Part shown: one piece after another, positions 18,367-27,059 of the stretch
Position numbering within the stretch: the first letter of the stretch is position 1
Layout: each line of letters starts with the position of its first letter
DNA from: Blastocatellia bacterium
Lineage (GTDB): Bacteria > Acidobacteriota > Blastocatellia > Pyrinomonadales > Pyrinomonadaceae
DNA: 64,000 nucleotides
Assembly: GCA_003168335.1 (NCBI GenBank)
Contig: PMSM01000003.1
Coordinates: 62,001 to 126,000 of the forward strand
Direction of reading: 5' to 3'
Notes under the pieces: generated by a model
What the model saw: the letters and a program-made list of their open reading frames with translations, nothing else
What the model was told of the DNA's origin: nothing
Databases searched by the model: none
Translations under genes and position numbers: made by a program

Positions 18367-19043
18367 TTTCTTGCTCCTTGCTCTTTCTCTTGCTTAAATT
18401 GTTCGGCGTTCGTCGTGTTCCATTACAACCGCCGTGCCACGAGGCGGCTGAAGTTGTGAGCAGGAAGTAAGTCGAGAAATAGTTAGACTTAGCAGAGTAA
18501 GACGATCAAAAGAGCTCCACCTGAAGTGGGGCGGGTCCAGTGAATACCCGGTATGCAGAAATCGCAAAAGAGATCAGCTGAAGAGTTCTGTGCTGATTGA
18601 TTTCGCGAAAAATTTTAGGAAAGCTTGGGAATAACGCGATCTCGGGGTGAGCCCGTCTTCCTTTCTTCGAACAAGAAGACGATCTGACAACCAGGTATAC
18701 ACTGACAACTTAGTATCCGGCGGCTGGCGGCTTGGCGGCTTTTGGGCTTTGCCTAAGAAGTCCCGTTTGCCCAGAAAGCCGGAATCTTGCCCAAGAAGTC
18801 CTTTCAGCGCAGAAAACCGACAAGCCGCTTCGTCAGGGCCGATGCGTTACCTAACTCGCCTTCCTCAGGACGGCCAGACCGCGTTAGTAATGCGACTCGG
18901 TGGCTTGCGCAGGGGTACGTTGGCCGTCTGCCCTATCGACAAGCTCATGCCAGCATAGCGGCGGCCAAAAGGTCTCGCCGCTTTTGTTTTGCGAGGGTCA
19001 AGGATCGGTGATATAAGCCGTTGCCGGGAGCGGCACCAACATC
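18367..19043. other. 677-base intergenic region with short repeats
   Basis: No convincing gene was found. Two overlapping plus-strand frames (18647-18958 and 18787-19011) are open but Arg/Pro/Ser-rich and unlike neighbouring proteins. The region must hold the promoter of the condensing-enzyme gene (near 18370-18450) and of the gene at 19044. It also contains three direct repeats listed separately. Confidence 0.5.
18749..18800 (+). repeat. Three degenerate direct repeats, TTGCCCAAGAAGTC type
   Basis: Copies start at 18749 (TTGCCTAAGAAGTC), 18767 (TTGCCCAGAAAG) and 18787 (TTGCCCAAGAAGTC), spaced 18 and 20 bases apart. Related sequence recurs, partly inverted, after the next gene at 19655-19732, so the gene at 19044 is bracketed by the family. 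Confidence 0.6.
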
Positions 19044-19652
19044 ATGGCATTAAATTCAGCTAAGAAAAGCCAAATCATCGTGCGCGCTACAAGAGTGTCG
19101 CTAGTCGCTACATTGTGCGTCTCAGTATCGACGGTTATGTTCCTTACGCCCGTTCGCTGTCAAAACAAAGAAGATAATCAGCCGTATGTCAGCAATGTTC
19201 GGCAAATCAAGAGTGCCGGTTTCCAATTCGAAAAGCCAAAGCCCTGGACCGACTCGGCCAATAAAGCCTGGACCGACCCGGCCGATAAAGGAGGAACAAC
19301 TGTGCTCTTGATTGAAGACGGTATAGTCAGCGTTACTTTTGTCGTTGTAGAAAAATATGAGGAACTTATAGCGGGGATAAAGAGCGGTCTGTCAGAAGGC
19401 AATACCGAAGTATGGACTGACGGTGAGCGCACACAGAATATCCATAACGGCATGAAGCATATTCGGGAGTCAGGGTATGTTGTTCGTAAAGGAGTTCGGG
19501 TCACGTGGATCATCGACGTTTATGAGTCCCGCAAGAACGTTGTAATGTTCACATTTGGCCGTCAAACGACGTTCCAGGCACATAGAGATGAGTACGTGAT
19601 ATTTTTGAACAGCATTACGAACTCTCTGGCTGAAAGCCCGCCACCGCCGTGA
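19044..19652 (+). CDS. Secreted protein of unknown function
   Basis: The 202-residue protein has an N-terminal hydrophobic segment at about residues 17-38, preceded by basic residues, consistent with a signal peptide or anchor. The first part of the mature region has a short internal repeat, PWTDSANK and AWTDPADK. The rest is beta-rich (TVLLIEDGIVSVTFVVVEKY, then VRVTWIIDVYES and VVMFTFGRQ). A Pro-rich end (SPPPP) closes it. No domain was recognised. It is flanked by related short repeats on both sides, which may mark an inserted segment. Confidence 0.7.
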   Translation: MALNSAKKSQIIVRATRVSLVATLCVSVSTVMFLTPVRCQNKEDNQPYVSNVRQIKSAGFQFEKPKPWTDSANKAWTDPADKGGTTVLLIEDGIVSVTFVVVEKYEELIAGIKSGLSEGNTEVWTDGERTQNIHNGMKHIRESGYVVRKGVRVTWIIDVYESRKNVVMFTFGRQTTFQAHRDEYVIFLNSITNSLAESPPPP

Positions 19653-19654
19653 TC

Positions 19655-19732
19655 TGCCCAAAAAGTAACCCGTCTGCACATAAAGTCGAGTTCCTGGGCG
19701 AGTTCTTGGGCAGGCTCAAGACTTTTTGGGCA
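19655..19732. repeat. Inverted repeat after the 19044 gene
   Basis: TGCCCAAAAAGT (19655-19666) and its perfect complement ACTTTTTGGGCA (19721-19732) enclose two further TTCxTGGGC-type copies. The structure starts two bases after the stop codon and could act as a terminator. It also belongs to the family seen at 18749-18800. Confidence 0.6.
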
Positions 19733-19784
19733 AGAAAACTAATTATCTGCTCGACGCGAGGCGGAAACCAGCGATAATCACGGA

Positions 19785-20387
19785 ATGCGTCCGGCCAATC
19801 TTTCAGGGGCATCACGCCTGTTCATCTTAGCCCTCGCGATATTCGCTTCGGTTCTTGGCGCATGCCGAACCAGCCAACGGCCGGACATAAAAACAGACCC
19901 GACGATCCAAACCAAAACTGAACCGGAGGCCAAAGTTGCCGAGAGGCCATCGTTGGCAGGTCGAATCGAAAACATGTCTATGTATCCGGTTCCCAATCGT
20001 CGTGAAGACTTGGCTGTCTCTCTGGTCGTCTCTATCCGCAACGCGGGATCTCCGAGCATCGCGCAAGGTTGGAACCTGGAAGTTAATTCTGCGAGCCGTC
20101 GTGTTCCTCTAGTTCTGGAACCTGTTCACGTCAGCGGTTCTGTTGAGATGCCCGGAACCACCGGTCTAAAAGTAGACCTGGCCAAAGAGGACCTGGTACT
20201 AAAGACCGCACAAGTCCCCATCGCCAAAGGTGCTCTGGTCAAAGGCATCCTCACTTTTGTACTGTCAAAGACTTCGGAGAGCGAGTTGGCAAGTACCAAG
20301 ACGAGTCTCGTCGTCCATTTCAAAGACTCTCAAGGTAATCCATACCAAACGCCCAAAGGAGTGATCGGAGAGAGGACACCGCGCTAG
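19785..20387 (+). CDS. Lipoprotein of unknown function
   Basis: A lipobox (VLGAC, Cys near residue 27) follows a hydrophobic segment, so the 200-residue product should be lipid-anchored. A polar linker rich in Thr and Lys (to about residue 50) leads to a beta-sandwich-like domain (LAVSLVVSIRNAGSPSIAQG and SLVVHFKDSQGNPY). The pattern resembles immunoglobulin-like or FxLYD-type accessory folds, but no family can be named. It converges on the SMP-30-like gene with six bases between stops. Confidence 0.7.
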   Translation: MRPANLSGASRLFILALAIFASVLGACRTSQRPDIKTDPTIQTKTEPEAKVAERPSLAGRIENMSMYPVPNRREDLAVSLVVSIRNAGSPSIAQGWNLEVNSASRRVPLVLEPVHVSGSVEMPGTTGLKVDLAKEDLVLKTAQVPIAKGALVKGILTFVLSKTSESELASTKTSLVVHFKDSQGNPYQTPKGVIGERTPR

Positions 20388-20393
20388 CTCTTT

Positions 20394-21467
20394 CTACTTC
20401 GAACTCGTCAGCGGCATTCGCCCGATCGCACTTTCGCCGATGCTGCCAAAGTAGAGTGTGCCCTTATGCTCGACTACGTTGGCGATTTGCGCGAAGCACC
20501 CGGGTGAAGGGTCTTGCAGGTTCCTCACAACCTTACCGTTCGTATCAAGAGCGAGCGCGAACGCGTAACGCTTGATGTTCGGTTGCAGGAAAGACGGTAG
20601 GCGCCAGACCACCTTCCTTAAGAAAGGATGCGGCAGCAAGCCGTCAAGGGCGGCGTCGCGGCGGTTGACCAGCGAGAGCCAGAACGTGTCGCGGCCGTTG
20701 GAAGAAATGCCGTCCGGAAAGCCGGGCAGATTGTCGATGAAGACGTCGGACTGGCCCTGCTTTGGCCCGATAAGCCAAAACCGTCTCACGCTATAGGATC
20801 CGGTTTCGTTTACCAGCACAAAGGATTGATCAGGGCTCACCGCCACGCCATTCGCGAAACAAAGATCGCGCAGCAGGACCCGCGTCTGCTTGGTGCGCGG
20901 ATCGTATGTCATGAAGCGGCCGTTTGGTTGGTGCTCGAGCAGATCGTCTTTGAGTTTTGTGAGCGGATACTTATAAGACGCATCCGTGAAATAGATCGTC
21001 CCATCCGCACCTACATCAAGATCGTTGGTGCAGCGAAAGGGAACTCCATCGGCCTCGGTAGTTAAAACCGAAATACTTCCTGCGCGGGTAATCGATAGCA
21101 GACCCTTGATCGCATCGGCGACGATTAGGTTTCCTTCATGATCGAAGATTAGTCCCAACGGCCGGCCCAGGGTGTTGGCAAAGACTTCCGGGTGCGTGCC
21201 ATCTGCCTGGAAGCGAAAGATGCGACCGTCTTCAGTTCCGCAATAGATTCGATCCTGATCGTCGATAGCGACGTCTTCGGGCGCGAAACCATCTACATGC
21301 AAGCGTTCAACTTTCGCGAGTTCGGAGTTCTGCGCATAAACGCCCGTTAGTTCGGGCGCCGACGGCGGTGTCCAGGCGGCGGGATTAATCGGAACGGGCC
21401 AGGCGACTAGATAACCGATCAACAGGACAACGATAGCTATGGCCACGCGAAGAATTGTCTGTTTCAT
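20394..21467 (-). CDS. SMP-30/strictosidine-synthase-like beta-propeller, membrane anchored
   Basis: An N-terminal hydrophobic helix (about residues 5-25) anchors a six-bladed propeller outside the cytoplasm. Blade motifs include PEDVAIDDQDRIYCGTEDG, GLIFDHEGNLIVADAIKGL, and NDLDVGADGTIYFTDASYKY near residues 150-170. This is the Asn-Asp-Leu and Tyr-Phe-Thr-Asp pattern of the strictosidine synthase/APMAP branch, which usually has hydrolase or lactonase activity towards esters. The conserved FPDGIS motif near residue 255 supports this. The natural substrate is unknown. Confidence 0.82.
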   Translation of the reverse strand: MKQTILRVAIAIVVLLIGYLVAWPVPINPAAWTPPSAPELTGVYAQNSELAKVERLHVDGFAPEDVAIDDQDRIYCGTEDGRIFRFQADGTHPEVFANTLGRPLGLIFDHEGNLIVADAIKGLLSITRAGSISVLTTEADGVPFRCTNDLDVGADGTIYFTDASYKYPLTKLKDDLLEHQPNGRFMTYDPRTKQTRVLLRDLCFANGVAVSPDQSFVLVNETGSYSVRRFWLIGPKQGQSDVFIDNLPGFPDGISSNGRDTFWLSLVNRRDAALDGLLPHPFLRKVVWRLPSFLQPNIKRYAFALALDTNGKVVRNLQDPSPGCFAQIANVVEHKGTLYFGSIGESAIGRMPLTSSK

Positions 21468-21545
21468 AAAGGAATAGGTTGAGTGAGCGTCGTTGATCCT
21501 TCGAGTGCCACAACGGAGATCTCCCTCACGGTCGGGCTGCTGACA

Positions 21546-22352
21546 CTATCTTTCGCCGCGCGCTGCTTCGACCTGGCTTTCAAGTTCAACTCCCAGCTTG
21601 TTCATGCCCGGTTGGCTCGCCGACTCAATCCAGCGCAGGGCTTCATCCAAAACTCTTCGTTGATGCTCGGGCCAATTAACCTGGCCCACAACGCTGCCAA
21701 ACTGCCCCCGATAAAACCCGGCGCGCGGCGGGTGTACCTGTGCGATCACTTCGCGCTCAACTGAGAGCATCATCGTAGGGATGCCGGCCTGCTCAATTGC
21801 CCGCGCGGCCAGCGCCACGGATTGATGACAAAGACGCGACGCCGGAATCAACAGCGCGGCCTGCACTTCGTAATGCTTCAGCCGGTCGATCAGTTTGGGC
21901 AGCGTGACATCGAGGAGTTGCGCAGCGTCAGGAATAAATCCGCAAAAACTCCAGAAAGCTGAATTCAGCTGACCGATCACTCGGTTGGCTTCGAACTCAA
22001 GCAAACGTGCCAGGGGAATCTGAACGTTCACATCCTGCTGGACGAAAGCAGGGTCGTAACCGCGAGCGGAAAAGAGCAAGTCACTCGGAGCGATCTCCGT
22101 GGGAATCTCGCGGAAAGTGTAATCGCCATCCGGCGCGCTGGTGTCGAAGGGATCTGTGCCGTTGATGTAGGCCCCCGCCGAACTGATCAGCGCCAGGTTC
22201 AACATCGGTAGCGACCGGCGCACGGGCGTAAAGGGCGCCCGCGCATTTTCGACGAAGGGATACGCCTTATCAATCTCATTGGTCGCGCCGCGTTGTCTTT
22301 TCCAATCCGCAAAGCGCTGCCGCCATTCTTCTATATTTTCGATGATCTCCAC
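21546..22352 (-). CDS. GrdB-like (glycine/sarcosine/betaine reductase selenoprotein B family) protein
   Basis: The 268-residue protein resembles the GrdB/PrdB reductase-subunit family in aerobic-type form. It contains ALISSAGAYINGTDPFD near residues 53-70, FREIPTEI, and LIPASRLCHQSVALAARAIE near residues 187-206. It ends in a helix-rich segment. In true GrdB a selenocysteine sits in the redox motif. Here the frame is continuous without in-frame TGA and keeps one Cys (LCHQS), so the protein is not a selenoprotein as written. Substrate and role are unknown. No glycine reductase GrdA or GrdC genes are nearby, so classical glycine reductase is unlikely. Confidence 0.7.
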   Translation of the reverse strand: MEIIENIEEWRQRFADWKRQRGATNEIDKAYPFVENARAPFTPVRRSLPMLNLALISSAGAYINGTDPFDTSAPDGDYTFREIPTEIAPSDLLFSARGYDPAFVQQDVNVQIPLARLLEFEANRVIGQLNSAFWSFCGFIPDAAQLLDVTLPKLIDRLKHYEVQAALLIPASRLCHQSVALAARAIEQAGIPTMMLSVEREVIAQVHPPRAGFYRGQFGSVVGQVNWPEHQRRVLDEALRWIESASQPGMNKLGVELESQVEAARGER

Positions 22353-22417
22353 TAAATCGACTCCTGGAAAATACTCGCCCTTAGCTGTTAGCGAGTTAGG
22401 ACTACAAGTCTAAAACT

Positions 22418-24673
22418 TCAGGGATCACTCCTGGGCGGATTTTGACTCGGCCCAGTGAAGCAATCGGGAACTTCAACGAACTTGTTCTTGTCTATGGGCA
22501 CATTATGCTTGATCTCCTTCATTCGTAGAACAACAAACCCGAAGGGTGATTCGTCCTTCCTAACAAACGGCAGCTTAACGCCGTCAACTTCCCGATAATC
22601 TTCATAGTAGGTATTGTTTTGGCGCAGCAGCAATCCGGTTTCCGCGTCGAAGTACATTCGCTCGGTCCCGCTTTCGAATCTTCGCGATAACACCAAAGCA
22701 TCACGGTCGCCCACCTTCGCATGACCATCAAAGCGAAACAACTGCTCGCGTTTCTTCAGCGCTATTTCCGGGTGAAACCTGTCATCGTTTTGGTCGGAGG
22801 CTCGCAGGGGAAAACGTATCAAGCCGGCCAGAGGATCCTGCATCCACTGTGCTTTGCCGTTTGAAATCTGACGCATTGTCCCAAGGCCTTCGACCGTTAT
22901 GATCAACGCTGAGCCATTCGGGGCCTGCTCAAACAGCTCGGCCGTCCCACTTACGCCCATGGCGCTGATTTCGACACTACCGATTGATACGCGACTAGTC
23001 AGTTTGAGAAGGGCGCTTTCACCTCCCACAGCCTCCAGATACTTCTCGATCACCTGTTTCGGAGAAGGCGAATTCGGGTCGGAGGGAGCGCTATCAATCG
23101 CGGCTTTCGGGGCCGAAGGTCTCGGCGGAGGTGGCGGCGGATCGGCAACCGACGCGCGGGATACTTTGGGATCTCCATACGCCGGAGCTTTAACGGTAAC
23201 TCTTCCCAGGACCGCAGGTGGGCGGACCGCCGGCTTCAGGGTCAAAGCGATCTGTTCATGCAACTTCTTGAGACCGGCGGTTAACTGAGGATCGCCGCCG
23301 AGCAAAATGGTCCGGCGGGTTTCGATCACGATCCAATCGGGGATGACGCCGCGGGCTTCGAGCACAGTTCCGTGCGGCGTGACATACTTGGCAAAACCAT
23401 ATTGCAACAACGCACCGGTTGGTAACTTGATGATGGCCGACGGTATCACATTGCCCGCGGTGATCTCGCCGACAACCTGGGCCCTCCCACCTTCCTGAAG
23501 GCCAGCCGCAAACATCTCTGCGGCCGATTGTGACGTGCTGTCAACCAGGACTACCAATGCGCCGGTGTACGGCAAATGCTGAGGGAAGGCAAAAATCGGA
23601 TTCGAGCCCTGCCGGGTTTGCATCGAGCCAAGCAATAAGGGATCCGTCTCGAGCAATCCGCTTAACCCGGCAATCATTCCGATCAGGCCGCCATGATTTC
23701 CGCGGAGGTCAATGATCAAACCAGGCACATCGTGCATTGAACGTAGTGCGCCGCAGACCTTCTTCATCAGAATCGGCGCAAATGCATTGAAGCGTATGTA
23801 ACCAATGCCGCCGGGAAGTCGCTTCGCCTCAAACTCGGTGTACATCGGCGGCAAGTTCCCAATAGCCGGCGACATCTCGCCATCCAGCTTCTCTCTTGAA
23901 ATCGCTACTTCATGTTCCCGATTAAGTGCGTCGAGATAAGAAAGCTTCACCGGGGTCTTGATATCGCCGTTGATATAACGACCGATTAAGAAGTTCGGCA
24001 ACTCAGGACGAATTATTTCGTGCCAGATAGGATTGCTTGTAATCGCAGCGATTGCGTCGCTAATTTTTGCGCCGTTGACGCTCCTTATTTCAAAGCCGGG
24101 ACGCAGACCAGCGCGGGCTGCGGTTGATCCAGGTTCCACGCGGGTTATTACCGCCGCCCCATCAATAACCCTCAAATCAATACCGATGCCGGTGGAAAGA
24201 CGTCGGGTCAGCCGCGTTCTGATCCTCTCTAATGGAGTCATCGACTCCGGCTTCTCGCGATCCGCGGAATCTGCCCGGGACGCGTCATCCGACTCGTCTG
24301 GTTCATCGTTTGAAAGGAATTTTGGAATAGCCTGAGGCGGTATCACAAAAAAATGCGATTGGTGAAGCTCGTTGACCATTAGTTGCAACAAAGAATGTAG
24401 ATCTGAATCGCTGGTGACCCCGGCCACCATCGGAGCATAGCGTTCATGAACAGCCTTCCAGTCAACGCCACCAAACTTTGGGTCATAGAAAGTCTGGTTC
24501 ACCGTCTTCCAGACGGTCTCGAACGTCTCCTGTCGCCGGGCAGCTTCGGCCTGACTGACTTCGGGCCGGGCGACCTCAGGCTGTTTCTGTTGCGGGAATG
24601 CGGTAACGCAGGCGAGGCTGAGAATCGCGACCAGGGCAAGTCGGGGAAGAAAATTAACTAACCGCCTTCGCAT
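22418..24673 (-). CDS. Secreted S41 peptidase with PDZ and C-terminal LolA-like domain
   Basis: The 751-residue exported protein has a signal peptide over about residues 1-27. A helical N-terminal segment contains His107 in HQSH, the position of the tricorn-type catalytic His. A PDZ domain (about 160-255, GIGIDLRVIDGAAVITRV) precedes the peptidase core (about 285-450), with Ser383 in STSQSAAEMF and IDLRGNHGG. A Pro-rich linker (PPPPPRPSAPKA, near 515) leads to a C-terminal beta domain of about 200 residues like outer-membrane lipoprotein-sorting or sigma-E regulatory folds (VGGESALLKL, SGTERMYFDAETGLLLRQ). It probably degrades periplasmic peptides. The fusion suggests envelope quality control, which is inference. 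Confidence 0.85.
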   Translation of the reverse strand: MRRRLVNFLPRLALVAILSLACVTAFPQQKQPEVARPEVSQAEAARRQETFETVWKTVNQTFYDPKFGGVDWKAVHERYAPMVAGVTSDSDLHSLLQLMVNELHQSHFFVIPPQAIPKFLSNDEPDESDDASRADSADREKPESMTPLERIRTRLTRRLSTGIGIDLRVIDGAAVITRVEPGSTAARAGLRPGFEIRSVNGAKISDAIAAITSNPIWHEIIRPELPNFLIGRYINGDIKTPVKLSYLDALNREHEVAISREKLDGEMSPAIGNLPPMYTEFEAKRLPGGIGYIRFNAFAPILMKKVCGALRSMHDVPGLIIDLRGNHGGLIGMIAGLSGLLETDPLLLGSMQTRQGSNPIFAFPQHLPYTGALVVLVDSTSQSAAEMFAAGLQEGGRAQVVGEITAGNVIPSAIIKLPTGALLQYGFAKYVTPHGTVLEARGVIPDWIVIETRRTILLGGDPQLTAGLKKLHEQIALTLKPAVRPPAVLGRVTVKAPAYGDPKVSRASVADPPPPPPRPSAPKAAIDSAPSDPNSPSPKQVIEKYLEAVGGESALLKLTSRVSIGSVEISAMGVSGTAELFEQAPNGSALIITVEGLGTMRQISNGKAQWMQDPLAGLIRFPLRASDQNDDRFHPEIALKKREQLFRFDGHAKVGDRDALVLSRRFESGTERMYFDAETGLLLRQNNTYYEDYREVDGVKLPFVRKDESPFGFVVLRMKEIKHNVPIDKNKFVEVPDCFTGPSQNPPRSDP

Positions 24674-24692
24674 TTTGCTGTGACCTGTCTTA

Positions 24693-25193
24693 TCAACTGC
24701 GACGAGACTGAATGCTTATCAGGAAGAACGCAATCAACCCTGCGACAACCGCGATCGCCATGGCCGCCACTGAGTATCCGTGCAACGCGTCGAACGTCAT
24801 GCGACGTGGATCGTCCCGCGCAATCTGATCGAATGGCACTTGCAACGCACCGCGAATCGCCAGCATTCGCGCTGAGATTACGAAATGGCTGACGCCGGTC
24901 ATGATAGCCATAATCGACAGCGAAATCATCTCAGCAAAGCGCGCGAGCCGGCTTTCTCTCTTACTCATGAAGTATCCGGTCACGAGCAGGAAAAGGCCAA
25001 TCTCAAAACCGCCGCGATTGATTGTTGCCAGCAAGCGCGTAACCATCATGCCGGCGAGTTCATTCGCGTTGGCTAACTGCGCGCCGCGCAGAACTCCAAA
25101 TACTGTGGGCGCGACCGCGGCGCCGAAGAAGATCGCGGCGCCCAACCAAAGGCCCAGCAGCAAGAGCCTCAAATATCCGACGATGGTCCTCAA
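24693..25193 (-). CDS. DUF4149 four-helix membrane protein
   Basis: The start is placed at a TTG at 25193 because GGAGG lies seven bases upstream. The open frame to 25235 would overlap the next gene and add a polar extension. The 166 residues show four hydrophobic helices (YLRLLLLGLWLGAAIFFGAA, FEIGLFLLVTGYF, MISLSIMAIMTGVSHFVI, and AAMAIAVVAGLIAFFLISI). The pattern matches DUF4149/TMEM205-like proteins, whose function is unknown. Close spacing suggests co-transcription with the DUF309 gene. Confidence 0.8.
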   Translation of the reverse strand: MRTIVGYLRLLLLGLWLGAAIFFGAAVAPTVFGVLRGAQLANANELAGMMVTRLLATINRGGFEIGLFLLVTGYFMSKRESRLARFAEMISLSIMAIMTGVSHFVISARMLAIRGALQVPFDQIARDDPRRMTFDALHGYSVAAMAIAVVAGLIAFFLISIQSRRS

Positions 25194-25227
25194 AAGAAAT
25201 CCTCCAGTGCGATGCGACGCCAGCAGC

Positions 25228-25662
25228 CTATGCAAACGGTGTTACTGCGGGCAGCAGGCTAATCATTGGCGGTTGCAATTCCGGCGGCTCGATCTCGCGC
25301 GGATCTGGAACGGTCAAGAGCCATGAAAGCGCGCGATCGAGCTGAGCCTGGTACTCTGCCAGGTCGAGCGACATGAATACGGGCTGATTCAGGCGCGCAA
25401 ACTTTTCTTTGGCCATCAGATACATTCGCCGCGCGGCGCCGGGCCGGCCAATCTGCAAATGATGAAAAGCGACGGCCGACTGAATCATTGCCTGCAGGAA
25501 AAGTTTTTCATCCGGCCCGACCGGCCCCATCCAGCGTTCTTCCCACGCATCGTGCGCGGCGTGATACTCACCGGCGTTGTATAGATCGATGCCCGCGATG
25601 TATTCGATGGGATAGGCAACGATATGTTCGTCGCTGTAGTGCGGCGCCGCGGTTTGCATCAC
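25228..25662 (-). CDS. DUF309 family protein
   Basis: The 144-residue soluble helical protein has the DUF309 signature: GIDLYNAGEYHAAHDAWEE, RWMGPVGPDEKLFLQAMIQS, and AFHHLQIGRPGAARRMY. The family forms a small all-helical bundle related to TPR-like folds. Its biochemical role is unknown. The length is normal. It probably shares a transcript with the downstream DUF4149 gene. Confidence 0.88.
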   Translation of the reverse strand: MMQTAAPHYSDEHIVAYPIEYIAGIDLYNAGEYHAAHDAWEERWMGPVGPDEKLFLQAMIQSAVAFHHLQIGRPGAARRMYLMAKEKFARLNQPVFMSLDLAEYQAQLDRALSWLLTVPDPREIEPPELQPPMISLLPAVTPFA

Positions 25663-25751
25663 TCATATTGTAGCCGATGGCGAGGTGTTAGCAGAGTGAA
25701 GGCGACCGGGCAAGATGCCGGCGAGCCGCACGCAGGGATGTGTGCGCTCCT

Positions 25752-26918
25752 TTACTTGGCTTTTGGGAAATAGCCTTCGCGCGCCCGGATGCGCAACTGT
25801 GGTTGAGCAGGAATAGTGATCGCAATGCGGCGAAATGCGTTGCCGCCGGATTTATTGTTCGAATAGTACTGCAGCAGATATTGCGCCCGCAGTTCGTTCA
25901 AGATGCGACTGAAAACAGCTTCAAGATCTTCAATTTTGTCAGGAACGAAAGCTGTTCCGCCAGTTGCCCCGCCGAGTTGCTGCATAGCATTTTGAGCGCG
26001 CGTACTGATGACGTTCAACTTCAGCGCTTCGCCGCTCGGGTTGATCGAATAGAAGACGGCGTTTGCCTGCTGCACTTCTTGTTGCACCTCAGCCTGGGCT
26101 TTCCGGTGACCCTGCTGGAGTGCAGTTTCCGCTGCCGCTCGCATTCGCGCCCTGGCCGCCGGTGAAGTGTCGTTCTCATCAGCCTGCATCGCGCGATAAG
26201 CCACCAGAGAAGAGTCGCGAACCCGATTACTGAAATTGTCTTCGCCATCGGAAATGACGACGATCACGCGACGGTTCTGCTCAGGCGTGTTCTGCGCCAG
26301 GTACCGGGCGGCTTCGATGACCGTATCGTAAAAAGCTGTCGGGCTCGGTCCGACCGCGGCCTTTATCGACATCAATCTGGCCGTTGCAATGTCGGCCGTA
26401 GATCGGGCCTGCTCAAGCCGCGGTGTGCGATCGATTGCATAAACCGTGGCGTGATCCATGGGTCTTAAAACCTGTTTAAGAAATCGCGTGGCGGCTTGTT
26501 CTTCGAACCCAAATCGCTCGCTTACGCTGCTGGAAACGTCGATCAGGAGAGCAATGTCCAGCGGCACCTGTTCCGGATCACCCAACTGTGCGATTTCCTG
26601 TGCATGTCCGTCTTCTGCGATCTGAAAGTCGGCTTGCTTTAGACCCAGCACCGGCTGGCCTTCCGGGTTAGTTATGGAAACCGGTACGACCACGAGGTTC
26701 GAAGAGACCTTGATCACCTCGTACTCGGGTGCAGGTGTAGGCGCCGGCGTGGGTGTCGGCTTGGCTTTGAAGCGCGGTCCCGGCGGCGGCGGCGGTAACT
26801 CCCTGACCTTTTGTGCGCGAGCGGGCGCGCTAAAAAAAATTGCTGCGGACAAAAAGAAAGCCAGCGCAGAAAGGACCAGCGCCGGCGCAAAGTATTTCTT
26901 GGACTCACTCAAGAACAT
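25752..26918 (-). CDS. VWFA-related acidobacterial secreted protein 3
   Basis: The frame is open from 26966. The ATG at 26918 is preferred because GAGGAG sits eight bases ahead and the signal peptide then begins normally (ALVLSALAFFLSAAIFFSAPARAQ). A Pro/Thr-rich stretch (PTPTPAPTPAPEYEV) precedes the beta unit VSITNPEGQPVLGLKQ. The A domain carries the metal site DVSSS and VISDGEDNFS. Between them and the tail there is an extra Ala/Gln/Glu-rich helix (AAAETALQQGHRKAQAEVQ) that the plus-strand paralogues lack. The tail LRAQYLLQYYSNNK and FRRIAITI is conserved. It probably acts in the envelope by metal-dependent protein binding. Confidence 0.88.
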   Translation of the reverse strand: MFLSESKKYFAPALVLSALAFFLSAAIFFSAPARAQKVRELPPPPPGPRFKAKPTPTPAPTPAPEYEVIKVSSNLVVVPVSITNPEGQPVLGLKQADFQIAEDGHAQEIAQLGDPEQVPLDIALLIDVSSSVSERFGFEEQAATRFLKQVLRPMDHATVYAIDRTPRLEQARSTADIATARLMSIKAAVGPSPTAFYDTVIEAARYLAQNTPEQNRRVIVVISDGEDNFSNRVRDSSLVAYRAMQADENDTSPAARARMRAAAETALQQGHRKAQAEVQQEVQQANAVFYSINPSGEALKLNVISTRAQNAMQQLGGATGGTAFVPDKIEDLEAVFSRILNELRAQYLLQYYSNNKSGGNAFRRIAITIPAQPQLRIRAREGYFPKAK

Positions 26919-27059
26919 CAACCAACTCCTCATGCCGCCAGCTGGCATTGTTGCTGGCAAGACCAATCATTTGACGCCGTCTGGACGGCATGATCGTTGG
27001 CGCGTGTGACCCAACTTGTTTAGTTGCGTTGCTACTAAGAAACAAGTTGACAACTGGTT

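Noticed and set aside
18647-19011. Overlapping open frames in the 677-base gap as genes
   Set aside because: Arg/Pro/Ser-rich composition, no ribosome site, no recognisable pattern, and they are built over direct repeats.
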